Source: Dermanyssus gallinae (taxonomy: Eukaryota > Arthropoda > Arachnida > Mesostigmata > Dermanyssidae). From it: a DNA stretch of 64,000 nucleotides. The first letter of the stretch is position 1; each line of letters opens with the position of its first letter. The notes below the pieces were generated by a model. That model saw only the letters and a program-made list of their open reading frames with translations, had not been told where the DNA came from and did not search any database. This document shows, one piece after another, positions 52,835-64,000 of this stretch. A program made the translations under genes and the position numbers. The DNA is taken from positions 211,501-275,500 of the forward strand of contig QVRM01003956.1 of the NCBI GenBank assembly GCA_003439945.1, read 5' to 3'.

Positions 52835-53440
52835 ATCACCGCTCCAGGCATCCACCCAGTACCCAACATCCGTTCACTCGTCCACCCAGGAACCCAGCAT
52901 CTATTTAACTTGCGTCTGCGCATTAACCTACAACTATTATTATCTAGTCGCTTACTTATCTTGCTTGTCCTATTGTTTGCCCACCCGGCGGCCTAGGTTA
53001 TCAGTAAGTAACCCACCATACATCAACTTGCCCACGTAGTGTATCTACCCTGACTACTACGTACAGATTCCAGCGACCCTTACGTCTCTACTCTGTCTGT
53101 GCGACCATAAGACTATCCATCTTTTATACTTTCACGGCGACCTAGTGTGTCAGCCCATCCGACCAATCCGGCTTAACCTAACCACCTACTTAACCACATT
53201 CGACCCCCCTCCCCCATTCCTGTCCATACGGTCACCCTTTTTTTCGACATTCCCAATGTTTTGTTCACATACCTACCTATTTACCTATCAGTACGCAAAC
53301 CCACCCAAACATATTCACTTGCTGGCCCACACGCCAAAAAACGCCTATCAATCTTAGCCATTCTCAAAGTTCGCACACAGCTTTGTCCCGCTTCGTGTAG
53401 TAGCTCAAGTGATGCTGCCAACGAGCTGCCCAAACAATCC
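52835..53440. other. C-rich, G-poor degenerate repeat region
   Basis: The plus strand is full of CCACCCA, CCTACCTA and ACCTATT-like words with few G, e.g. two CCACCCAG..CCCA blocks at 52853 and 52880. It looks like an old degenerate tetranucleotide or pentanucleotide array. No gene is seen. Confidence 0.6.
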
Positions 53441-53470
53441 AACTAAAGCGAAATGTGCCACGTACAGTAC

Positions 53471-53500
53471 CACCCTACGAATGTTTTATTTCGGAGTGGG
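53471..53500 (+). repeat. 30-bp dispersed repeat fragment (partner at 20974)
   Basis: Same orientation as its partner; both differences are C/T changes. Confidence 0.75.
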
Positions 53501-54357
53501 CGCACCCGCCAGATCTGCCCGCGGAGATGTGCCAAGTAACATGCAGTGCCGCCTGATGCGCAGCGCGCCAATGCAAGTAACTTTGTTGTGTCTGAATAAA
53601 AGTGTTTAAATTCTTCACTCACTTAAGTTTGTAACAACAGCAACAACAGTAGCAACGCAGAAACAGAAGCAGCAGTTGCACCAAGTGTCGGGAGCCTCGC
53701 GACCGGCTTTTGATACGTCCTGGCTTCTTGTGCGTGGATTTTTTTTTAGTACCTGAACATCTAAGGCGTTCAGCCGAGCAATTTGTGTACACAGTAGCCG
53801 CAGGCCTAATATGGCATTATTAAATTGTAAACAAGCTACGGAGATGGTAATAGCGCAGTGTATACGCAAACATGGCTCTCTCGCGCGTTTGCATTTCGTA
53901 CGAGTTGTACGCCGTGTAAACATGCAATGCGTCAGTCGACCTGTCATCGTCGTCGTCGTCGTTGTTGCTGTTGTTGTTGTTGTTCTTGTTGCTGCTGCTG
54001 CTTTCTTCGTCCACCCTGACCGCTTGTTGCGTTTCCACGGGACAATCATGTACGACCTAATCGCCATCTTTTTCCGCTCATTTTGTTCGACTCCGTTACG
54101 GAAGGCTTGGCTTAAATGGACAGATATGCGAGTGTAAAAGGGGTTGCCCTGTGATGTCGCTTATTACGCTGTACAGATCCAGAGTCAACGACAACACGCT
54201 TTGTCGTAAGCGAAAACGAGCTATCATTATCGTCGACGTCGTCCTGAGCATCAACGACCAAAGCTTTAGTGGGCTCTTCCAAATGGAATGGCTACAAGCA
54301 GACACACGTCTTTAGATATGTACACCCATCAATATATATTACAAAAAAAATAATAAT

Positions 54358-54359
<2 letters not shown>

Positions 54360-54411
<52 letters not shown>
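54360..54411. repeat. (TA)n microsatellite
   Basis: Pure AT alternation. Neighbouring short TA tracts are at 52765, 55463 and 59222. Confidence 0.97.
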
Positions 54412-54414
<3 letters not shown>

Positions 54415-56227
54415 TATTACTCTAGGGCGGCTCTATATGTGCACCACAGGCGGTGCGATCCTCCGGGCTGTCTGTTTCACGGGTCGTCGTGCATGCACCT
54501 CCCCCCCCCCACGAATTCCTATATCTTTCGTTGTCATATGTCTCCCCCTCGCCTCTCCATTGATACTTTCCCAAAGCTGCTGTCCGCGCTGCATTCACCA
54601 CTGACCCCGTCGAGTAGAATAGCAGCTATTTGCGATGCTGTCCAGTCCGGGTGCGTTCAGTCGTGCGTGCGTCCTGTATGCAGTCTGCATAGGGGAAGAG
54701 GCGGGGGGGTTGCGTCCTGTGTGTTTATGTTCGTGTGTGTGGCGCACTGGGAAGGGCTGGGTGTGAAATATGCGGACGGGCCTTTGTGAAGCGAACATCC
54801 GCTTCCGCCAGCGTAACGAGCAAGCGGCGGAGGCTGCAAGCGATAAGATCGCGTACACCACAGTGCGCCGCAGCGCATTATCAGAAGCCGCAACATGCAA
54901 ACCCCTACGGGTCCCATCCTCCTTCCCTCTACCGCCCACCCCCGACCACCCCCTTCGACCTCGCCCTAATCCCAACGCCAGTGTCAGTGCGACCACGGCG
55001 AACTCACGCCTGGAAGCACGAGCGTCAATGGCTACTCTACGCTGGTCATGTGGTCAACATAACCCGGACAATAACCGCAGCGACGACGACGACGACAACA
55101 ACAGGAACAACAATAGCAGCAACAAGAACAACAACAATAGAAAGGTGGATCGAGGGGAACAAGAGTAGGAAGGAGAGGGAGCGAAAGAGAAAGCAAGAGA
55201 GAGAGAGATGAATGGAGAGTTTTGGACGGACGGTGTGCGGGGTCGATCATGCCGGCAAACATTCTGCGTTGGGGGTGTTCAAAATGGCGAGGCGACACCC
55301 TATTGCCATTTCCATCTCGAAGCTCACTACTACCGACGCGGACTTGCTCTAACGCTTATCGACCGTACAGCCCAACCACGCACACACACATATATATTTG
55401 GCGATCACTGCCGAGTGTGCAAACGTATTGTAAATGATTAATAAATCATCACAATATTTTCTATATATATATATATATATATATAGCCTTACCCAAACTC
55501 TATTAGTGTAGCCAGGTTTAGTCTCCTAATAGGGTTAGAGGTGTAAATGTCATTGAGAGGGTACAGACCAAATTTATCGATGAGTGTCAATAAGATGTAA
55601 TACTCCTCGTGAATGCGTATCTCTTCTACCAACACAAAGTTTACAGGAATGCGGTGATCTATTACCGTATAAAAGGTTGTATTGTCTCGGGACTGACCAG
55701 ACACATAACAACATAATTCATTATGTAGATAATAGACCACGGAGTGGAGTAAATGTTAGATCACTAAGGGTTGCGCATTCGGTGAGGAAGAATAAACAAA
55801 ACTCTTTCTCGTGGTGAGTTCCACCAAGTCTGCAAAATCTGCAGATCAGTTATAGCTATATTCAAGCATTAGATATTTTGTAAACAAAATGTGTATATTA
55901 ATGCACATAAGACTCTTGAATAAAGGTGACCTTGAATATATATATACACGTATACTACTCTGTCAATCGGGTTTCATCGTAAAACAAGCAAAAATGCTGG
56001 CAAAAAATCGCAGCTATAGTATATTATATATATCAATAATAACAATAATAATCATCGTCATCGTCATCCCAACATGTTCATTAATATTATCGACGGCATG
56101 GATGTCATCACAGGCGTTAATTATCGCAGAGAGCTTAAGATCAACCAGAGTTCGGCCCGTGAAGCAAGTACACAATAGTCGTTTTCCGGAGAATACTCTG
56201 TGTTGGTGCGCTTGCTCCACCTGGGAG

Positions 56228-56475
56228 CGCTTCTTTAGTTGTTGTTGTTGTTATTGATGTCATCATCATCACTGCTCTTGTTGTTGCTGTCATGTGTGCT
56301 ATTCTTGCTGTCGTTGTCATTGTTGTTGCTGTTGAGGTTGCTGCTACCGCCGCTAGCGCTATTATTGTTGCTAATCAATATTACGATTGGCGTCACGATT
56401 GCTGTGCAAGTAACGGTCGTATTTGTTGTTGTTGTTGTTAGCATTGCTGTTATTGTTGTTGTTGTTGTTGTTTTT
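56228..56475. repeat. (GTT/TTG)n-rich region
   Basis: GTT and GCT trinucleotides dominate the plus strand. A further pure stretch is at 57228-57263. Leu/Val and Asn/Thr-rich frames here are artefacts. Confidence 0.85.
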
Positions 56476-57503
56476 GTTGATGTTGTTTGCGGTTACCATC
56501 GTTGCTAGTGCGGGGCCTTAAACACGCGGTGTAGGATGACGACGCGGTTGTAGTTGCTGCCGCTGCCGCTGTTGCTGAAGTTGCTGATGCTACTACCTTT
56601 CATCGCCATAATGATGATGGTGATAAGATAGAGACGCATGCGGACGTCAAGCTGGCTCTGCTTACCTGTGCCCGCCTGCCCGCAGGTCAGTCAACAACAG
56701 CCATCCGTTTAGCACCAGAAACCTACTTCTGCTGTGCGCTCAATGCAATTGCCCTGTCTGTCTCCCGTCCTTGCGGCCTACGGTTGCGATGACGACATAT
56801 CGCGGTGGTGACGACGTGCTGCTGGCAACGACAGCCACCGCACCGCGGTTTCCTATGCCGTTCCTATGCCGCTTCATTTGCCTGGCTTACCTAGCTAAGC
56901 GGGATTTGGCCTTTTGTCGTGCCTTCTTGTCTCGCATTCTCTCTCTCTCTCTTCTCCTCTCCTCTTCCCGCATTCTGTCTCTCTTCCACTCTTCCCGCTT
57001 TCTCTCTACCCCTCTACACTATCACTGAATCTCCTGCTTCGCGCTCTCTCCTGTCCGGCCTGTCCTCTCCGGACAGAGAGATTTCTCTCTCTATTCCCCT
57101 CTCGTCTCTTCATTGGGTGTGGGCTCGCGTTAGACTAATCCTGAGCGCTGGCCCGTTTTACTAAGACACCAACGATAGGCCAGCCAATGCTGCCGTAGTT
57201 AAAGGCGTGCTCTCTGTTTCTCGTTTCGGTGTTGTTGTTGTTGTTGTTTGTTGTTGTTGTTGTTGCGTGCTTGTTGATAGTGGTGGGGGTATGTGTTCGC
57301 GTTGCTGCTGTTGCAATTGCTGTCGTTTCTGTTCTCATTCTTGTCCATCTTCTCTGTTTTTCTTCCTGCTAGTTATCCATGTTTTGTTCTTTTTCTTATT
57401 TGAGTGTGACCTTTTCATTCTTTACGATTGCCGCACACTAATCTAACGAATGAATACATGAATAGATGCCCAGTCATTGCACTGTCTACGCGCCCGTGTT
57501 ATA

Positions 57504-57552
<49 letters not shown>
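57504..57552. repeat. (TA)n microsatellite
   Basis: Pure AT alternation ending in a T run. Confidence 0.97.
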
Positions 57553-57554
<2 letters not shown>

Positions 57555-58306
57555 TTAGCATTCAAAACATTAAGTTGTGATGTTTGATATCCACCGCAGT
57601 TTTAGCAGGATTTTTTCCTCATCTCATAGAGGTAATTATACTTTAGAGAAAACAGTCGCCTCTCTTTGAACGCGTGATCACATGTTATCTAACCCGGTGC
57701 TAGCTCAACTCAATAATGTTCCTCTCACAAACGCTGCATTTACTTATTGTATATCGAGTAAAAGCATCGGACGTGGAAACGATAATGATTTCCTGTCTCC
57801 CGTAGGAAGACTAAAATTTTTGCCTATACAGTGAAGTAACGTATGTCTGTGTGTGATGAGGCCCGGACTCTTCAATCATCTCGAAAGCCAAGAAAGAGAA
57901 TTCTGTGGATGGCTGATTCCTGAGTATTTCCTGCACTTGTTAGCCTCTGCTAATCTCGAAGCATGATCTACCTGGTCCGCACCTGTACCGGCTATCAAAG
58001 GCACTAATGAGTCGGTTACAGTTACATTCTAGATAAGCAGACGGCCACTCTCACCAGAGGCCATGAGGTCTATTGCAGTCGTCTCTAGGGAGTTTTAGAG
58101 TTCCATATACCCATAGATTAGAAATACCTATAGAATGCATGGGAATTCGGCAAGATGGCAATTATTCAGATGTCAATGCCGACTAAACGTGTTATCTAAA
58201 GCGGAGTGACATCTCGCACTTGCCAGCCAGCACTCGCGGTATATAAAAAAGCTATAATAGGCTAACACACATGATCGTCATAACAACATCTATGGGAAAC
58301 AACTGG

Positions 58307-58375
58307 GTTTTTAGACGATAAAACAACACACATACAACACCCAGATACATGTGTGTTGTTTTATCGTCTAAAAAC
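58307..58375. repeat. Perfect fold-back hairpin, 27-bp arms
   Basis: Arms 58307-58333 and 58349-58375 are exact reverse complements with a 15-base loop. The arm starts GTTTTTAGACGATAAAACAA. It is the longest perfect palindrome found in the window outside microsatellites. Confidence 0.97.
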
Positions 58376-60046
58376 GTTCCAATTCGTTCACAGGCTAAGG
58401 CCTATTAGCCGGGCTCCGGCTCCTTAAATATTGCAGCTAGATGCCTGGGTTGGTCAAATACGGAGAAGGCTCAATTGATTAAATAAGTTAGTCAACCAAC
58501 CATGTCGGCTAGTTCTATAATTGAAGGAGGAACTCTGTATGAACGGTAGTATTTCAGTCAGCCTTTGGACCTCCGCGCTATAGACATCCCACACACACAC
58601 TATCCAATTTGGCTTTAACCCGGTCCGCAGCCTGAGTCATAGTCGACATAATTGTGGGATCTGCCATCATAACCGTTATTATACATACATGAAATAAGCA
58701 AGCCACCCAATAAGATCGAAAGCTTTACTTGTTCTCTGGCATCTCTATTTGACTTCAAATTTAGTATAACTTCGAGTTCAAATTTAGTATAACATGTCGA
58801 AACTAAGTCCCTTCAATGGCTGCAGGGGTTCCGATTACATGAACAGGTTTAAGATTCAGATCCACGTGTCTACCCACAGTAGTTTTAACCTCCTTCTAGC
58901 CTCCTCCTCACACACTAAGTACTAGTAAATTGGAACGTATGCGCATATGCATTGTATACTTTGAACCTCTGAAAATTAATCAGGCGATGTACAGTGTGGT
59001 TTACTGCCCATCACAACTAGTTGAGCCTAATGAGTTAACAGCGCTAGTGAGTAAAAAAATAGTCTCTAGTGCCTTTGATAGGAGAAGAATGGTATCTTAC
59101 TGAGACAACGCACAACCGCATGTGAGCCACGTTTGCTTCTAATCTGCGACTCCGACTACGACTCAGCTGGCAGCTCGTTGTTCTTCTTCTGCCACCGTTT
59201 TCCGAGAAAAGCGCAATTTCTCATATATATATATATATATATATATATGTATTAGTACAATATTAAGGTCGCTCTGCCGCGGGTTTTTTTACCGTGTTGG
59301 CTCAAGATTTGAGTCGCCGTTGTTGTTGGGTTCGTTGAGATGAAACAAAATGTCGGGCCGAAAGATCGGGCCGGCATCGGAGCCACTAAGACACACAGGC
59401 ACAGTGCTGTCTATAAGGCGCTCGCAAATTGGGTTCGATATAATAAAACGAGCGACGTTATTGCGTTTATGAGATGCTATTATCTTCTTCCTCTGCTTTA
59501 TAACTCTACACGAGTTGGCCGGTATAACGAGATTGAGCTAATTACACACGGCAGTGTCTTCCGCTCACCACGCTCTAAGGCACTAAGAACCACCACTGAG
59601 ACAATGCATTGCGAAGATTAGCAGTAGCATAAGAGACAGCAACAATAAAAACGCGAAGTACAACAAAAACAACGGTAGCTACTGCCGCTGCTGCAACTGC
59701 CAATTTTGGCGAAAGCTCCTACCATCAAGACTACGCCTAGAGGAGCTTCGTTGCGAGACGTACTACTTACTCGATGTACTCCAGCTCAATGTACTGTACA
59801 GGAAACGCAACAACGCATCAAGCGTAGTAACACCGCCAAGCATGATGACGGTAACACCAGTATGAACAAACAGCACGTGAACCACACGTTGCCATGTCTC
59901 GTTTCCACGACCACGTGGAAGCTGGCGTAATATTATGACAAAGCCGTAAATGTTGTATAGGAGCCAACCGCTTTTTTTTGTAGCGGCATTACCGGAAAAT
60001 ACGATTCGCACATACGGGGACATCACTGCAGGCAACTGCAGTACGA

Positions 60047-60110
60047 CCCGGTAGTGTGGGGCTCCAACCCACTAAAAACCAGTTGTCTTCCCATCGTCCC
60101 ACCGACCGGG
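60047..60110 (-). other. tRNA-like remnant, possibly SINE head
   Basis: On the minus strand CCCGGT (60105-60110) pairs with ACCGGG (60047-60052). A perfect T-arm-like stem GTGGG-TTGGAGC-CCCAC lies at 60056-60072. The span is too short for a tRNA, with no convincing D arm or anticodon arm, so a tRNA pseudogene or a third SINE family is more likely than a working tRNA. Confidence 0.35.
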
Positions 60111-60447
60111 AGCTGCCTATGCAAATACTTTAAACAATCGCGGAGAGGCGAGTCTACTCGTGGTTAGTCTCTGCCGCTGAGGCTTCTGAAGAGTGCGCTT
60201 AGTACGCCGGATGTTTGCCATAGATTTTGGCGACAGTATGTCAGTCTTTGCCGCTTCGTGCCATTGGAATAGATACTTCTGCACTGACTTGCAGCCGTAG
60301 CAACAATAACAACCAAAAACACCACTAACCTAGACACTGCAGAGTTTCCGCGCTTCCTATATTATTATAATTAGTATCATTATTATTGTAAAACTTTGAC
60401 AGACACATACAATGGCTGCTGCAGGCGTGAGCGCCCTGACATATGCT

Positions 60448-60497
60448 TGACTATGGGCTGGATACTTTTTACTGACTATGGGCTGGATACTTTTTAC
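60448..60497 (+). repeat. Exact 25-bp tandem duplication with a later inverted copy
   Basis: The 25-bp unit TGACTATGGGCTGGATACTT plus TTTAC occurs twice without change. Eighteen bases starting in the first copy (GCTGGATACTTTTTACTG) recur inverted at 60704-60721, enclosing the hairpin at 60643. Confidence 0.95.
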
Positions 60498-60642
60498 AGG
60501 GCGTTCCCCTGATAAACGAGGCAGTGCTGTTCTCTCCTCGTTTCTCTGTTTCAGGGAAACTCAAGCTCGCATCATTAATAGTCGGAATCTGATTTCGCAG
60601 ACAACGTCTAGCGTCATAATTCTAAATCATGACGGGGTTGGC

Positions 60643-60691
60643 TTGCGAGATGGCTCGTACAAATGTAATTTTTGTACGAGCCATCTCGCAA
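60643..60691. repeat. Perfect fold-back hairpin, 21-bp arms
   Basis: Arms 60643-60663 and 60671-60691 are exact reverse complements around a 7-base loop. The arm starts TTGCGAGATGGCTCGTACAA. It lies inside a larger inverted arrangement (60457-60474 against 60704-60721). Confidence 0.97.
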
Positions 60692-63186
60692 ACTTTTAAA
60701 CAACAGTAAAAAGTATCCAGCTCCACGAGCGCTAAATTTCCAGCGGTGTCTGGGTGACCGGGTGACTGGGTAATGGCAAACCAGATAATTTATCAAATAT
60801 CTGACAAACGGATTTAGTTAGTACAACGTCATTTCGCTACCCGTCGTATCAGTAATATATACATATAAATTACGGAGTAGGTGCACATACTAATATGACC
60901 GACCCACGAATCCAAACAAAAGGTTCTCCCCATTGTACAAGAGTATTCGGCCACAAGGGGCAACCAACCATAAAAGGCACTAACTAAATATTATAAATCT
61001 CAATGCATGTTTGTACGTATTGCTGAGCACAATCGTCATTACAAGAACAAAAACGTTGGCACTATTACACTTTGCTGAACTTACAACCTTATAGAGGAGT
61101 ATACATACAGGTTCGTATTCTGACTGGATTCCATTTGTACGGTCATCGCTGTCCACAGGTTCGAGTTTCCAGGCGACTAGTGTTATTCGACTACGGGCTG
61201 ATGATTAATAATTCATCACCACATTTATTTAACTCATATTAAATATGCATATAGCATTGCTACTTATACCGTTGTCAGCTGCTTTCAGCATGTCATTCGA
61301 GAGAGATGAAGTGCAGTGATATCTCCGAAAGGGCCAGACAGGCCTGATTATTCGTGCGTGCTCGAGAGCACAGTCGACAGACTCTCACTCCGTCTACTAC
61401 TGGAACTTCGTATTCGAACAGACCAGGTGATGATAATATGGTGACAATGATGCCTCTCACCTCTGTTCTAGTCTTGCGTGTGACACTCGCCACGATTATG
61501 CCAGACACCGCATAGTGGCGCATGGTGATTAATGAATGGCCAGGTCGTGATGACAACTTACCTGCAACAGAACAGCAAGTAGAAACAGATATAACTCGTC
61601 GGCAATTTGTTTCGCAGATACACCGATTTTTTGTCACTCTCTATTGCGTCGTCATTCCTTGCTTTGCCATAGTAGGTCAAGTAATAGTGGTGGTTGTTAG
61701 AGACAATAGTACTTCATATAAGCTTGTTCGAGCCTAAGCCCTATTCGGCGCCGTAGGTTATCTCATTAACGACGCATGGCAGTATCTCGCCGACTTACCT
61801 CGTGTATGCAATAAATAGTTCTCTTTATAGACGACCCGTGTGTGTTAAATTTGCGACACCTCACGACCCCGCTAGCCTGCTGGCTACGTGTTTGCGATTA
61901 ACTCGAGCCAAAAACGTGCTTCTTCGACAACCCCGGTCGTCGTATTTATCTTTTTCTTCTAACAACGAACGCCACCATTGACCTCATTCTACAGTACTCA
62001 CAGATAATCGCCGCGCGCGCAGTATGTCGCCTTTGCTAGGCAAACCGAGCGAAAAAAACGTACATTCTGTACTGGATTCTCCGAACATCTCGTTCTGTTT
62101 ACTAAACGTGCTCTTTGGCAACACGAACTCAACCGACTGTGCACTCTTTTAGTTGCACTGAATGTCACGTGCGTCAGCTGTACGGCGTGGCTCCGGCCGC
62201 ACCGATTACCGCTGTCTTTTGCTATCATATGTGCGCAGAACTCAAAAGCAAACCTGTTCTATCCATCGTCCTATGGCAAATGTCGATGCGCGGCCTCGAG
62301 TGATAAACGATGCGGACTTCGATTTGTCGCACATTTTGACTGGCAAATGGAAATTTTCACCGTTTATCACTTACGTGCTGCGTGGACGCCTTTACCATAG
62401 ATCGATAAAGCAGGTTTGCGTTCCGCTCCAAACTCCCCGTTCTTGGGGAGATGGCTATAAGCCAGAAACGGTCACTTCTGCTGGGACGGGGGACGTTGGG
62501 ACGGCTTTCTGAGTGGCTTGCGGGTCACGCACAACAATTTACTCCTGTCAAACAGATCGGATATCGCCGTCGCCATGGTGTCTGCACGGGGGGGGAGGGG
62601 GGGGCGTAAAAGAACTATAGAAAAAAACTTGGAACAGATAGCAGGGGATGCAAGGAAAAGACAAGTAACGCAAGGTGCTCCGTTTGCCACAGGCTACGGA
62701 GCTGTTTTTTCCGCGTTCTCAATTAATATTACCGCGAGCCATCATACAATTCTGTCGCTTAATTAGTAGAAGATGCATAGCGGGTCGAACCGTGGCTGTT
62801 TGGTGTTGTTGTTGTTTTTGCTGTTGCCGCTCCTGTGTTCCGTGCCACACGGCGAACATATCCGATCGCCCACTGTACATGCGAGATGTCGGCTGTTCGT
62901 TTTACAAATGAGTCGTTACCACGGCACAGCTCAGCCAGCCCGGAGGAGAGTACGACGCAAAACGTTTGCTTATTACGTCTCCTGCAGCTGGCCGTCTCGC
63001 AGTTGCCACGTCCTGTACATCTCATTAGCTCGGTGTCCACGACCAACCGAGTATCAGAACTTCTTGGCATTTTCTGCAAAGGCCTCTCCTTTCGCGAGGG
63101 TCTGGGTGGTGACGCTGTGCTGGCAGAAAACCTAGTAGGGGACTTCACTCTGTTTGTTCACGTAGCCTGGGGTGATGGGTGGACGC

Positions 63187-63222
63187 GCGGGGGGAGGGGG
63201 GGGGGGGGGCGGGGAGGCGGTG
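63187..63222 (+). repeat. G-run cluster with quadruplex potential
   Basis: Runs of 6, 12, 4 and 2 G separated by single bases or short gaps. A similar cluster is at 62588-62604, and a 13-G run is at 20754-20766. Confidence 0.85.
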
Positions 63223-64000
63223 AAGGCTCAGATGGCCGACTACCTCAGTGGGTGACAGGCAAACTTAGTCGCACACACTCTAAAGGACCTAAACTCACAA
63301 GCAATTCAACCGTAATCAGCAAGAAGATAGCGCGTCCGTAGCACGAACGTAAAGCGATCACCCCCAGGAGCTCCCGGAGGCGAAAGAGTGGTGCAGCACT
63401 TTGCAGTGTGCTGTGCTAATCACAACCGAGCATGCAATCAGCCCCGGCCATGCTTCGCCTTCACGCTTGCATGCCTTGCTCTACGGAGCTGCCGTGTTGG
63501 CAGCCGAAGCCGCGCACAGTGGCACAATTTCCACAACTCTTGAAGATCCCCTTGTTTGGATCGCTGGAATAGCAGCGTGTCAGTGTTGTTTCGTCGGTCC
63601 TCTTATTGAATCGTACGTATGGTTAGATCTCAGCTAGTTGTGCTGGTCAAGAAACGATTTAGAAAAAGAGCTTCGTGGCGAGCGTCCATCCATATCAGCA
63701 GCAGCAGTCTAGTTCGTGCATCTCGGTTGTAGCCGTTCGCTGCCTTGGCTTTGCTCAGGTTCGTCGGGGCCAAAGTGAAACCAGGGCAAGAGTCGACCTT
63801 ACGACAAAAGTCAAACAAATATTATGAGAACCTTAGATTTCATATGGAGAAAATGATAATAAGGCGCTGGTAATACGACAGCAACACGGATGGCTCGGAA
63901 TTGATTTGCTACTAGACTGGCAAGAAAGCAGTCTAGAACACAATGTGTTTGGGCGGAAATTGACTTGCATATTATCTGAAATTTTGTTTGCATACGCACG

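Larger units (their letters stand above)
47591..64000. other. Non-coding stretch after GPHR
   Basis: No recognisable coding exon. Open frames are short or low-complexity. Positions 49200-50130 and 57550-59220 are plain sequence with nothing I can name apart from the hairpin at 58307 and a 23-bp tandem duplication near 58753-58797. Confidence 0.5.

Noticed and set aside
62835..63341. 168-codon plus-strand frame and overlapping minus-strand frame
   Set aside because: The Gly/Arg run comes from the G-rich tract. I checked for receptor N-terminal motifs and saw none.

Overview
The window is eukaryotic genomic DNA, almost certainly from an arthropod. Coding sequence is very sparse, about 2.2 kb of exon in 64 kb. 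Splice sites follow GT-AG, one intron is about 24 kb long, and (TA)n and trinucleotide microsatellites are everywhere. The relics are of animal type: mariner transposons, a non-LTR retroelement and tRNA-derived SINEs. The kainate-type receptor exons and the retroelement remind me of acarine (mite or tick) genomes, but I cannot fix the species from sequence alone. There are no operons, CRISPR arrays or prokaryotic genes.

Layout. (1) Positions 9414-34724, minus strand: three consecutive exons of an ionotropic glutamate receptor (kainate-like), encoding about 228 residues of the extracellular amino-terminal domain. Intron phases and protein alignment join cleanly across a 24.1 kb intron. The 5' exons should lie above 34724 and the ligand-binding and channel exons should lie left of the window. 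(2) Positions 46115-47590, plus strand: one intact, intronless 491-codon gene for the Golgi pH regulator (GPHR/GPR89). It may sit inside a 5' intron of the receptor gene on the opposite strand, or upstream of it. (3) Everything else is intronic or intergenic and carries mobile-element debris: a MITE-like element with about 85-bp terminal inverted repeats (4216-5090), two decayed mariner copies of different lineages side by side (5412-6790), a dead non-LTR retroelement (about 31030-32475), and two SINE families with two copies each (SINE-A at 3126 and 45901; SINE-B at 10509 and 29271).

The rest is simple sequence. There are more than 20 (TA)n tracts of up to about 190 bp. There are also long (AAT)n, (CAA)n/(TTG)n and polypurine/polypyrimidine tracts, a six-unit 38-bp minisatellite, and an odd set of unrelated near-perfect fold-back hairpins (19-27 bp arms) at 24964, 42726, 58307 and 60643. 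I find no previously undescribed multi-gene system. The strongest leads are the two SINE families (one copy lies 73 bp from the GPHR start codon), the inverted-repeat element, the minisatellite with a compensated dyad, and the fold-back hairpins.
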